Source of the DNA: Nymphaea colorata
Taxonomy: Eukaryota; Streptophyta; Magnoliopsida; Nymphaeales; Nymphaeaceae
DNA: 64,000 nt
NCBI RefSeq assembly: GCF_008831285.2
Contig: NC_045138.2
Coordinates: 27,189,934 to 27,253,933 of the forward strand
Direction of reading: 5' to 3'
Shown: in pieces, positions 1-10,100 of the stretch
Layout: every line of letters begins with the position of its first letter
Numbering within the stretch: position 1 is the first letter of the stretch
Translations under genes and position numbers: made by a program
The notes under the pieces: generated by a model
Databases searched by the model: none
The model's input: only the letters and a program-made list of their open reading frames with translations
Told to the model about the DNA's origin: nothing

Positions 1-1748
1 AGTATTTTGTGGTCCATTCCAAGCATGCAAAAGTTATTTTGAATCTTTGATGGTGGATACAACTTTATCACCTTAGAAGATTATATATTTATTTCATGGT
101 CGTCTAAAACCTTGAGTGGGAAATGAATCACTTTTTCCCCAACTGAGAAGCACAGTTTCAAGGACGTTATATATTTAATGTTCTGTCTGAAGTTTCATTA
201 AAATCCAGTATATACAGAAAAAAATTGTAATGCGCTAATAGCACCACATACAATACAACTTTGTTTAGATTGAAGAATAATATTTCAACGACCTTTCATT
301 TTGAATAGTTTCTAAAATGTCCATGTTAAATGCTACCTAAATGTGATGTTTTGAAAATATCATGATTTTATTGGTGGAGAAGGGCAAAACAATGATATTG
401 AGGAAATGTTGCAATATTATTAAAATATTGCCAAAAGGTAAAGATCATGTTGATATCATATCAGGGTATTTTCCTTTAAAATTCCTATATTCATATGTAT
501 TTAAAAATTTTAAGTCTATGTTTTTCAATTTTTTGTTTCTTTTACAATTTTAATAACAGTTTTGATTGTTAGACAATATTTTGTGAGAAAATCAATAAAA
601 AATTAATAATTTCATTAAAACTTTCTGTTATTCCTTATATTTTTGGTTGTTCCTTATATCTTTTACATTTTCTGGATTCTCGAGATTATCATAAGAGAAT
701 CACAAAGGCTTCTAAGAGAAACCTTCTTGAAAAGTTACTGAGAGCAAAATTTACTACTGCAAAACTTGTAGAGCAAAATTTACTACTGCAAAACTTGTAA
801 TTAAACTTGCTTTTTCATATTTCTAACAAAAACACACATGCTTATCAAGGTTTTTCCATGGTTAAACTGACGTAGTTTCTTTAAGTAAATAAAACTGGTT
901 AACTTAAACAACAGCTTGTCTCATTTACCAAATGAACCACTTCTAGGCAAGCCTTTAAAGAGCTGTTCCTATCTCCACATTTTCTCGAGCTCTTTTGTTT
1001 GCCAGCAACAATGATATCTTTTCCACATTATGTAGATTCATACTTTCTTTTGTCAAAGGTCTCTTTAGTTTCTCTTTACTTGCTTTTCATTTAATCTGTC
1101 CGTCCCAAAATTTGTATTTTTCATTTGTCTACTTTTCTAGTCTAAGAAGACTATACATGTTTTGCTGGCCTTCCAAATAAAGCTTTAAAACCAATCATAA
1201 AAATCCAAAACTTTGAACATGCCAGATAGACAATTTGCAAAGAAGCTCTACCATGTCAAAATTGGTGTTATCGTTGTCATGGTAGGTTTGACCATTTGAG
1301 AAAAGAGAGAGAAAAATGCTTGACCCCTTGAACAGTCAATGGGAACTTCAGAAACCAATCAAATTTGTTCATTCATCCTTTTCACTTCAATGCATTCATT
1401 ACGATTGTTTCATTTGTTTAACAAAAAATGTTGTGGATTTTCATTAGTAAATTTCTCTTGTTATGCTTTTCTTGCCATGAAAAATTCAAGCTGGATTATT
1501 TTTTTATTTCTTGCTATGGTGAGATACTTTTATACTGTTGCTAAATGTCAGATTTGGTGTCTTACTCAAAGGTGTTTGTTCTATAATGGTCTTTTTTTTG
1601 TGTTAGTCTTTGTAGGATTGTGATTCTTAATCATTGTTTAGGATGTCCTGAGTACAGTTAAAGGGTGTTGTTAGCTGCAGAATGGCATTTCAACTGCTAT
1701 TGCTTTAACTCCAAGGCATTAATACACTTTTATGTCCTCTTTGTTCAG
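1..1748. other. AT-rich non-coding stretch, probably intron of the magnesium transporter gene
   Basis: No reading frame here resembles the missing N-terminal NIPA exons, and no other gene is recognised. Since the first visible exon begins with a good acceptor (TTGTTCAG) at phase 0, at least the 3' part of this stretch is intron. It contains a perfect 29-bp direct duplication at 742-799. Confidence 0.5.
742..799. repeat. 29-bp perfect tandem duplication
   Basis: The 29-base unit starting GAGCAAAATTTACTACTGC occurs at 742-770 and again at 771-799 with no mismatch. It lies in presumed intron sequence. Confidence 0.9.
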
Positions 1749-4700
1749 GTGTCTATTATACAACCTGTTTCTGGATCTGGACTAGCGATTCTATGTGTTT
1801 TTTCGCACTTTTATTTGAAAGAGATCATGGATCCTCTTGATTGGGTGGGGATCACGTTGGCTGGCTTTGGCACAATAGGTAATGTAAGTTATGAGAAAAA
1901 CTTCATTTTTCTGGTTCGCTTAAGATTTCAAATAATTTGGAGTTCGGCAGAACTGGTTTGCATGCTTGCCTATAATATTTATTGAGTATTGACCATCCTT
2001 TCTAATTCTTAATCTGTTCCATGTTGGTTTAAATTTAAATATTCTATCTGTAGGATTTAACCTCTAACCAAGATATAGTCCCTTCAATCTCAACAATTAC
2101 ACCCTTTTCCCTGTTAACTCTATGTGCCAGTCACTGGTTATCTGCTTGTTGGTCTTTTCATCTTTAATTTTTTTTCAGCTAATATCATGAAGACCTGACC
2201 CTGGAGGTCAACTTTTAAGAAATCAATCAATATATAATTATTGATGACTGGACATTGATGAAGGAATTCTCTACACTGTTTACTATCTAGATGTAGAATA
2301 TGACAATATGGTTTCGGGTCTAGCCCATCCACTGCCAAATGAAACCTGTTCAATGACTAGTTCGATCACTCATATTAGCTGCTGTTCAGCCACTAGTGTG
2401 AGCTTTCAAACAGTATATGAAATAGGGAAAGAGGAAGAAAAGAAATAAAGAATTAATGTGATAATTCTTATGTTGTTAGTTTCAATGATTTTAGTTGGAA
2501 AAAAAAAGGAATTATGACCTATTGATTTTCTTGAGTGTTTTTGTTCTTTTATAGGTGTTGGTATTGGAGGAGAGGAGCAAGAACTTTCCAACATATCTCT
2601 TTTCAGTTTGCCGTGGCTCGTTTTTGTTGTTGCCATCTTGTTTGTAGGTATCAAACTCTATGCAACATAATGTAATTGCTATGATGTTTGTTGCTTATCA
2701 TGCTTCATTATTTTTAGCGGTGGATTTTTCTTATCTGCTTCTCTTTTATTTCATCTTCTGTAGAATGGCTTAGCTTTGGAATGTATTATTATAATGCTCC
2801 CTTTCTTGTGAATTAATTACAGTCTACCATCTTTTCCTTTAATGGAGGATGCCCTCTGAACATGGCTTTTGCTTGTTTGTCTTTAGTTTTGGATTTCTAA
2901 AGAATTAATTTGCTTTTTTGATTCTGCAAGCTTTGAAAGCTCAGTTAGAACTGCAATCCAGTTGGCTGGTGTAACTGCTGGTTTTAGCTTGTACTGATTA
3001 TAGAGTGATCTTTATTATCAACACTCACTATTTTAGCTTGTACTGGTTTTGATTGCCATTTCTTCTTCCTTTTTAGAAAATTCTTATTTGCCTCATCTGG
3101 CTGGCATAGCTGTCTTCCATATGGTGGCTGTGTTACCTGGAATTCTCCTGTGTTCCAGTCTTCTTATCTTTTGATACTCCCTGTATTACTGTATTACATT
3201 GTATATTTCATGTTTTGCCCATTTTGGTTTTCATTGCCTTAGGTCCTTCTAAATGGTTGGCTTCATATACGAAAGCGCCAGCGCCGAGATGAAGAGCTGG
3301 TAATGTTGTTCATAATACTGATAAGCAATTAATATTACTGTTCGTCACGTCTTATTATCTGGAATTTCTGTTCTCATGGTAAACACATTACTTACTTACA
3401 GGGTCACTCTGATGTTCTGGAGGAGATCATATTTGGTTTGGAAGCAGGAATTTTGTTTGGGTATCTCTTTGTTCCCTTTTGTTCCACCGGATAAGCTATT
3501 TACTCTTTATGTCAATCATCCTTTTCTGCTCTATTGTTGTTCATGACCTCGTTTACCTCCTTCTAGACAATATTAAGGATCTATATGGATCATATGCTGT
3601 TGGATATCCAGCTCATATCTATCTCTGATTGGTTGGTTCAACAAAGACACCAAATTGAACTAAAAAATAGAAGTGGTTTAGCTTTTCATAATTGGATCTT
3701 ACATATATGCAACCGCAATACATAAGACTACCCAAGGGATCGTACTTGTCTTGTCACCTTGCATCATGCATTTGAAGTTTTGAATTTTCATGTGGATGAC
3801 TTTTGGATGGGCACAAGAGACTCCATTGTTTTCATTTATATTCTCAAGTAATTTTTTCAGACGTAGACAGTTTGATTTTGGTTATGTAAATCCTACGATA
3901 TTTGAATAGCAGAATGCAATGCAGCCTACGTGCGTAAAAGCATAATTTTACCACATCTTTACTTTTCAACTTTTTCTGTTTACAATCTAAATTTTTCAGA
4001 GAATGTTTGGTTGATAGTAATTTGTGCTGCCTTGTTGTGTTGTTTGCAGGATGGCATCAGTCATATCAAAGATGGGTTTTATATTTACAGAACAAGGTTT
4101 CTCAAGGATATTTATTCCTTTATGCATTTCTGTCAGTGTGTGTTGCAGTGCCATCGGATTTGTCTATCAGGTACCTTTGACATACAGACATTCAATGTTC
4201 AGTTCCCCCCCTGGGGTTTTGTATTTTAATATTAAATGTTAGCATTTTCTGCAGTTCATGTAATTGAAAAGTGGATGATGTCTAAACTTGCTCCATTGAA
4301 TAATTTTAAAGTTTGTATCCTTTTTTCTGGTTGAAGGCTATTGAATTGCTAGGTTTTGATGAAATCTCTTGAGTTGCTAAGGTTTGAGGAAAAAGGGGAA
4401 AAGAAAACGGTTAGGGTTGGGGAAAAGTGTAGGAATAGGAGCTGGTGTGGGAGAAGGGTGGTTCCTGAGTTATGAAATGTGAGCAATTCCTATCATGTGT
4501 TGGCTTTTCCAGGGAAAATCTAAATGGAAACCTGCAGTAGAAGCACCCAAAGCATGTGTGTGAAAGCGTTTGCAAACTGCTTTTGAATAATTACTGGAAG
4601 ATAAAAATGAAGGGAGTAGGCATCTGCCACTGCCTTTCTTGCAGGCTGCGAAAAGGCAGTTCAACTAATGTCAGTGTTGCTGTCTGCTATCAAGTCTAGC

Positions 4701-6513
4701 TGCCAACTTGGTGATATACAGATACTTTTAGTGTTCCACGATCAAGTCCAGCTGGCCGCTTGGTAGTAAACTGATATTTCATAAAGTCTTCCAGGAAGGT
4801 TCATGCACAGTGAAGCCAAGTGCTTTTCGTATTAGCTCAGCAGGAATATAACAGATCTTACATAGTTGTGTCACCATTTATTTTCCTCGTAAGTTTTGAT
4901 TGTCAGTTCCAGCTTGTCAGTAAGTCTTTTTATACCCCTTGGACATCTCTTAGTGTCTGTTACGGGTCACTGCATATACTGTGAAGCATGTTCACTAGAT
5001 GAGAACAAATTTCACAACTAAAGTTCCGCTGATTTGTTTCCAATTTCCACCACTAATTTGGTCCATTAAAGAGTGGCTATTTCATGAGAAATTTGATTGT
5101 CTGATACTAGACCGTAGTGGCTGAGAAGTAATTAACATCTCTTAGTGTCTGTTACGGGTCACTGCATATACTGTGAAGCATGTTCACTAGATGAGAACAA
5201 ATTTCACAACTAAAGTTCCGCTGATTTGTTTCCAATTTCCACCACTAATTTGGTCCATTAAAGAGTGGCTATTTCATGAGAAATTTGATTGTCTGATACT
5301 AGACCGTAGTGGCTGAGAAGTAATTAATTTATCACATCTTTTTAGTAACTCATTCATGCTGCTAAGAGCTTGCCATTACCCTTTGTCCTTCTCTTTCTGC
5401 TGATTTCATGGTACTTGTCACCTCTTCTTAGAAATGCATGCTGATCATCTTGTGCAGACTCGAGGCTTAAAGCATGGGAGGGCCATTGTTGTGTCAACTT
5501 GTGCAGCTGTGGCATCAATTTTAACTGGCGTACTTGCTGGTATGCTTGCACTAGGGGAGAAGTTGCCATCGGGATCATTGGCCCGCACTGTCCTTTTGGT
5601 TGGATGGTATACATTTCTGCAATTCATTTTTTGGGAGTCCATATCACCTCGTGTCAGTTCTTTCTATAGAACCACCTGTTGCTTGTTTCATGTATTCGAT
5701 TAGTTTAATCACATTAATTTCTTTATTATGATTTATGTGTTCCTGGTTATAGAAGCATATTTCTGTGTATGTGATTCCTGAAGATTCCTAGATTGCTCAC
5801 CACTCACTAGAATTGGCTATGTTTTGATATGTCATATGATATTACTGGCTTTTCTGACAGTCGATACATGTGAGATTTATTTTATATTTTCTAAAACGTT
5901 AGCAGTGATATATATATATATATATAATATGATAGTAAAAAAATATTATAAAAAAATTGTTTCCTAAAACTTATTATTCCTTAAAATAATTTTTTCTATT
6001 TGAAGTTTTGAATCATTTAAATTTTCCTGCATTTTTAAGAGAAAAACAAATTGTTGCGAGCTGCGGCGGAAGCCCCTAGTAGAAAAGCTTACGGAGACCA
6101 ATATTGATGATAGGTTCCTTTTTATCTAATGTCTAGGACTTCACATGCAAGACTTATGGAGCCCAGCCTTCCAAGTATTTGAGCATACTTCTTAATTTTT
6201 TTCAGGAGGTCTATTTTTATCCAGTATTATTTATTCGTTGCATCTTATAACATCCTAAAATTTCGCCGGCATTGCATTTTCTGCACACAGGTTGCTGATC
6301 ATTGTTGGTGTGGTCTTGCTGGTATGTTCAAGAAGGCTACGCTCTCTTCTGCCTAGATCATTGCGACGACGTCTCCCCACTGGAGCTACTGAGAGGAATG
6401 CTTCCTTTAGAAAGTCTGGTTCTGTTCATGGTTGGGAGCCGAATCCTGTTTCTCTTGTTCCAACAAACCCATTGCTTCATTTGAAAGCCTCTCCTGCAAA
6501 AGCGAAGCCTTGA
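1749..6513 (+). CDS. NIPA-type magnesium transporter (NIPA8/NIPA9-like), 5'-truncated by window edge
   Basis: Seven exons join in one frame: 1749-1878, 2555-2643, 3243-3299, 3402-3460, 4050-4170, 5458-5606 and 6291-6513 (stop TGA 6511-6513), giving 275 residues. Every intron is GT-AG and the phases are consistent. Diagnostic stretches are IIQPVSGSGLAIL, FSHFYLKE, DWVGITLAGFGTIGVG, GGEEQE, GMASVISKMGF, QTRGLKHGRAIVVSTCAAVA and GMLALGEKLPS. They match the plant DUF803/NIPA magnesium transporter family and closest the NIPA8/NIPA9 branch. The protein is polytopic, with alternating hydrophobic helices and a basic C-terminal tail (RRLRSLLPRSLRRR). It probably moves Mg2+ across an internal or plasma membrane; this is family knowledge. 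The N-terminal exons, including the start codon, were not found in 1-1748 and must lie further left. The acceptor at 5458 is preferred over an earlier ATG at 5434 because it joins YQ directly to TRGLKHG in phase. Confidence 0.92.
4943..5327. repeat. 192-bp perfect tandem duplication in an intron of the magnesium transporter gene
   Basis: A unit starting ACATCTCTTAGTGTCTGTTA occurs at 4943-5134 and again at 5135-5326, with no difference that I could see. It sits in the intron between the exons ending at 4170 and starting at 5458, so it does not touch coding sequence. The lack of divergence implies a recent event, or an assembly artefact. Confidence 0.95.
5908..5927. repeat. Short (TA)n microsatellite
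   Basis: An uninterrupted TA run lies in the last intron of the magnesium transporter gene. Nothing else is evident around it. Confidence 0.8.
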
Positions 6514-7295
6514 CAGAAGATATACCGGAAGAAAATAATTGTTCGCTTGGTGCCGTCGTTATTGAAATTCTTTCTGTAAGTAACCAAATGGCAGAAAATT
6601 GTAAGATGAGATCCCGGATTGTATATTTTGTGTAGCCCGACTTGGGGCCTTTTACTTAAGGATTAGCCCGAGTTCTGCTGCTCTTATCATTACCTGGATC
6701 AATGTTATGACGATGTGGATATCGGCCAATATGCATTGCATCAGACCCCCACCACAAGATGCTGGGAATACAGTGACTACTGATATATGGATTCTCAAAT
6801 ATTTCAAGTATGGGCCCATGTGGAACCAATCGAACCATATTGACTTGTATAAACTGATTAATGATGTATTGACCAACATTTGCACAAAGTTGTAACAATT
6901 TGTTTCCTTTGTCATTTTGAAAGTGCCTGAAACCATCGATGCATTGCATGCTTATTGGCTGGTATGAGTACTGTTATCATTTTGATGAGTTGTGTATGGT
7001 TCTAAAATTAGTTGTATTTCGTTCATGTTCTTGAGATGAGATAGAAACCGATATTTGCAGCATCGATCAATAAGATTTTTATGAGACAAAAAAAAAAAGA
7101 TGTTCGCAACTTTGGCCTATATTGACGTTATTTTTGAGGGTGTATGTTATTAGATTTTGAAAGTGGGTGACAGATTAATATACGCTGCATATTGCGAACC
7201 ATGATTCCATATTCGTTTCCGGATCATGGATACGTTCAACAGGAACCGAACATTTTGACATCGCTAACCACCGCAGGGCGGCAGGCTGTAGCCCC
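6514..7295. other. Transporter 3' flank and intergenic spacer
   Basis: This follows the transporter stop codon and probably begins with its 3' UTR. Short ORFs on both strands look random, and no second gene is evident. An A-tract lies near 7087-7098. Confidence 0.5.
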
Positions 7296-7728
7296 TGCCT
7301 TGTTTGGTTGGAGGGAAAGGGATGGAGGGAAATGGAGGGAAAGGAAGGGAAAGGGAAGGGAATGGAATGGAAAAAGGTGATTATAAAAGCTTGTTTGGAT
7401 AAAAGTGAATGGAATGGAAAGAAAACAATACAATTTATAATAATACCCTCAATAGTCAAAAGGTTGAGAGGCAGGGAGAAAAAAAACGTGGAGGGGTATT
7501 GTGGGCAGTCAACACTTTTGTACTTACTCCCTTTCCTTTCCCTTCCAATCCGTCCGATTTGGGAGGGATTGAATTTACACTATACAATCTTTTCCTTTCC
7601 TTTCCTTTCCCTCCCCTCCCATCCAAACAGACTTTCTCTCTTTCCATTCCTTTCCCTCCTTTTTAATTAGCCAACCAAACATAAAAGGGATTGCTGAATC
7701 CCTCCCTTTCCTTCCAACCAAACAGGCC
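7296..7728. mobile_element. MITE-like element with terminal inverted repeats (family 1, copy A)
   Basis: The left end has TGTTTGGTTGGAGGGAAAGG at 7301. The right end has its near reverse complement, CCTTTCCTTCCAACCAAACA, ending at 7724. The interior is purine-rich on the left and pyrimidine-rich on the right and has no transposase-like frame; the ORFs here are low-complexity. A diverged second copy in opposite orientation lies at about 51718-52035. Target-site duplications could not be defined because the left end is degenerate. The TIR resembles the GGGCCTGTTTGG ends common in plant hAT-like MITEs, but the superfamily is uncertain. The element ends about 65 bp before the PPR start codon, so it probably contributes to that gene's promoter or 5' UTR. 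Confidence 0.75.
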
Positions 7729-7790
7729 CTAAATCTAACCCGGTGGCATTGACCCTGACACGATGTAGTCCTCCCGCGGGGAAAGAACTG

Positions 7791-10100
7791 ATGAATAGGA
7801 GAAGCAACCTAGCGAGCGTTGTAGGCATGGCAACGGTCGGGAAGCCTCGTCCGTCTGGAGTTCCGCGTTGGTTCAGGTATGAGTTCCGGGCACGACTTCG
7901 TGATTTTGCGTCCCCAGATGTCTTTTCCGGCGAAAGGCTGCAAGAGTCTTCGCTACGACGCGGGAAACCTGCTGGAGCTGTTTCCAAGCTCTCGGAAGCA
8001 TGTTCGCATCGCTCTACGGCGCTAAGACCACCTTTTCCCGCGAATGGTTCCGGTGCCTCTACCTCCGATCGCGGCGTCATCGACGACGTCTTCCGCGGCT
8101 TGGAGAATGGCGCTTGGAATTATATGCGATGCTGCGTCTCTGATCTCACCCCATCGGTTGTTGTCGGCGTTTTGTACAAGTGCAGTGGGGATTTGAGTTT
8201 AGGACAGAAATTCATAGATTGGTTGGGGAAACAGTCGGGTATCCGGCACTCTTCGGATTCCTTGAGCGCCATGATTCATATCCTGGTTCGGAGCCGAAGG
8301 CTCTCGGATGCACAGGCTTTGATTCTGAGGATGGTGCGGAGACGAGGGGTTACGAGGCCTGCCATTGTTGGAAGCTTGGTAGGTACTTACAAACATTGTC
8401 AGTCGAACCCATTGGTGTTCGATTTGTTGGTTAAGACTTACGTCCAATCCAGGAAATTGAGGGAGGCAGTGGAGGCATTTAGAAATCTGAGAAGTAGAGG
8501 CGTGTCGCCATCAATTCATGCTTGTAATAGCCTCTTGGGAAGTTTAGTGAAAGCACATTGGGTGGATATGGCGTGGGAGGTATACAGAGAGGTCCTTGAT
8601 AGCAGAGTGGGGATGAACATTTTTACGTTTAACATAATGGTTAACGCGTTGTGCAAGGATCGGATGATTGGGAAAGCTATGGAATTCGTATCTGAAATGG
8701 AAACCAAGGGAGTTCCTCCAGATATTGTAACATATAATACGTTGGTAGACGCGCACTGTCGTGAAGGTCTTGTTCAGGATGCATTTGGATTGCTGGATGT
8801 CCTCTCCATCAAGGGATTGCGGCCTGACATTGTTACCTACAATTCTCTCGTTAATGGACTTTGTCGAAAAGGGGAGTACGTGAAGGCAAAAGAACTTGTA
8901 GCTGATGTGTTAAGAGCTGGATTGATTCCGAACACATCAACATACAATATTTTGATTAGTGGCTGCTATGAGAGAGGCAATGCTATTGAAGTTGCTGAAA
9001 TATATAAGGAGATGAGATCTTATGGCCTTGTACCAGATATTGTCAGTTACAGCTTACTCATCGGTTTCTTTTCTAGGAAAGGAGATCTTAATACTGCATT
9101 AATGCACTTTGAAGATATGAAGATCGCCGGTTTGGTTCCTGACAGCGTCATTTATACGATGTTGATTGATGGATTCTGCAAGACAGGTCAAACTACTGAG
9201 GCTCTAAATATCCGGAACGAGATGGTACAAAGAGGTGCTCTTCCAGATAGTGTTACATACAATGCAATCATGAATGGATTCTGTAAGGAGAGAAGACTAG
9301 AAGAAGCTGACGAATTGCTTACAGAGATGGTTGAAAGAGGAATTGTCCCGGACTATTGTACATTTACCACCATTATAGATGGTTACTGCAAGAATGGGTA
9401 TATAGAAAAAGCTGTGAATATGTTCCAGAGAATGATGGAACAGAATATCAAGCCTGATATTGTGACATACAATACTCTGATAGATGGGTTTTGCAAGGAA
9501 GGTGATACCGAGAAGGCAGAAGAATTTTTAAATTCTATGATCTCGTGTGGCATCTCACCCAATCACATTACCTATAGCATTTTGATTGACGAATTGTGTA
9601 GCAAGGGTAGTATAACTGATGCATTATTTTTATGGGATGAAATGATTAATAAAGGTATTAAACCTAACATTGTAACATATAATTCTATTATTAAAGGCTA
9701 CTGCAGGTCAGGAAGTGTGAACAAGGCAGAAGACCTTTTGAAGCAGATGAGTGCAGAAGGTATCATTCCGGACAAGATAACATATAATACACTAATTCAT
9801 GCGTATTGCAAACAAGAAAAGGTCCAAGATGCTTATGCTCTTGTGCATATGATGGACAGTCGAGGGATACATCCTGACATTGTTACGTATAATGTGCTTT
9901 TGAATGGGTTCTGTACTCAAGGTATACTGGAAGAAGCTGAGTCTATCTTCAGAATAATGACCGATAGAGGCATAATGCCGGACAAATCAACATATACATT
10001 TTTGATGAATGGGTATGTTGCTTCAAACAATTTGAAGAAGGCATTCCGTCTTCACGATGAGATGCTAAGGAAAGGATTCCTAGTTGAAGACCAGTTCTGA
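7791..10100 (+). CDS. P-class pentatricopeptide repeat protein, At5g01110-like
   Basis: Intronless frame of 769 residues from ATG 7791; a second ATG at 7827 is also possible. The frame stays open upstream to a GTG at 7743, but there is no earlier ATG after the MITE boundary. Sixteen 35-residue PPR motifs follow one another from about residue 205 to the end, recognisable by helix starts such as IVTYNTLVD, IVTYNSLVNG, KITYNTLIHA and KSTYTFLMNG. The N-terminal 60 residues are Arg/Ser-rich and poor in acidic residues, as in organelle targeting peptides. P-class PPR proteins bind organellar RNA one base per repeat and affect its stability, splicing or translation. Order, spacing and the C-terminus (DKSTYT...NGYV...FRLHDEML) closely follow Arabidopsis At5g01110. 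The RNA target cannot be told here. Confidence 0.96.
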   Translation: MNRRSNLASVVGMATVGKPRPSGVPRWFRYEFRARLRDFASPDVFSGERLQESSLRRGKPAGAVSKLSEACSHRSTALRPPFPANGSGASTSDRGVIDDVFRGLENGAWNYMRCCVSDLTPSVVVGVLYKCSGDLSLGQKFIDWLGKQSGIRHSSDSLSAMIHILVRSRRLSDAQALILRMVRRRGVTRPAIVGSLVGTYKHCQSNPLVFDLLVKTYVQSRKLREAVEAFRNLRSRGVSPSIHACNSLLGSLVKAHWVDMAWEVYREVLDSRVGMNIFTFNIMVNALCKDRMIGKAMEFVSEMETKGVPPDIVTYNTLVDAHCREGLVQDAFGLLDVLSIKGLRPDIVTYNSLVNGLCRKGEYVKAKELVADVLRAGLIPNTSTYNILISGCYERGNAIEVAEIYKEMRSYGLVPDIVSYSLLIGFFSRKGDLNTALMHFEDMKIAGLVPDSVIYTMLIDGFCKTGQTTEALNIRNEMVQRGALPDSVTYNAIMNGFCKERRLEEADELLTEMVERGIVPDYCTFTTIIDGYCKNGYIEKAVNMFQRMMEQNIKPDIVTYNTLIDGFCKEGDTEKAEEFLNSMISCGISPNHITYSILIDELCSKGSITDALFLWDEMINKGIKPNIVTYNSIIKGYCRSGSVNKAEDLLKQMSAEGIIPDKITYNTLIHAYCKQEKVQDAYALVHMMDSRGIHPDIVTYNVLLNGFCTQGILEEAESIFRIMTDRGIMPDKSTYTFLMNGYVASNNLKKAFRLHDEMLRKGFLVEDQF

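Noticed and set aside
1339-1623. ORF containing SSWIIFLFLAM as a possible upstream NIPA exon
   Set aside because: It is only superficially like the hydrophobic WIIGF region of the family, and the conserved residues that should follow are missing.
5434-5457. Start codon or exon start at the ATG at 5434 in the transporter gene
   Set aside because: The acceptor GTGCAG before 5458 joins the flanking exons in phase and restores the family sequence YQTRGLKHG; the upstream codons do not fit.
7308-7670. 120-aa ORF of GKGMEWKK type and its opposite-strand shadows
   Set aside because: It lies wholly inside a MITE and reflects purine/pyrimidine bias.
7743-7790. PPR protein starting at the GTG at 7743
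   Set aside because: A non-ATG start is unlikely for a plant nuclear gene. ATG 7791 (or 7827) is preferred.
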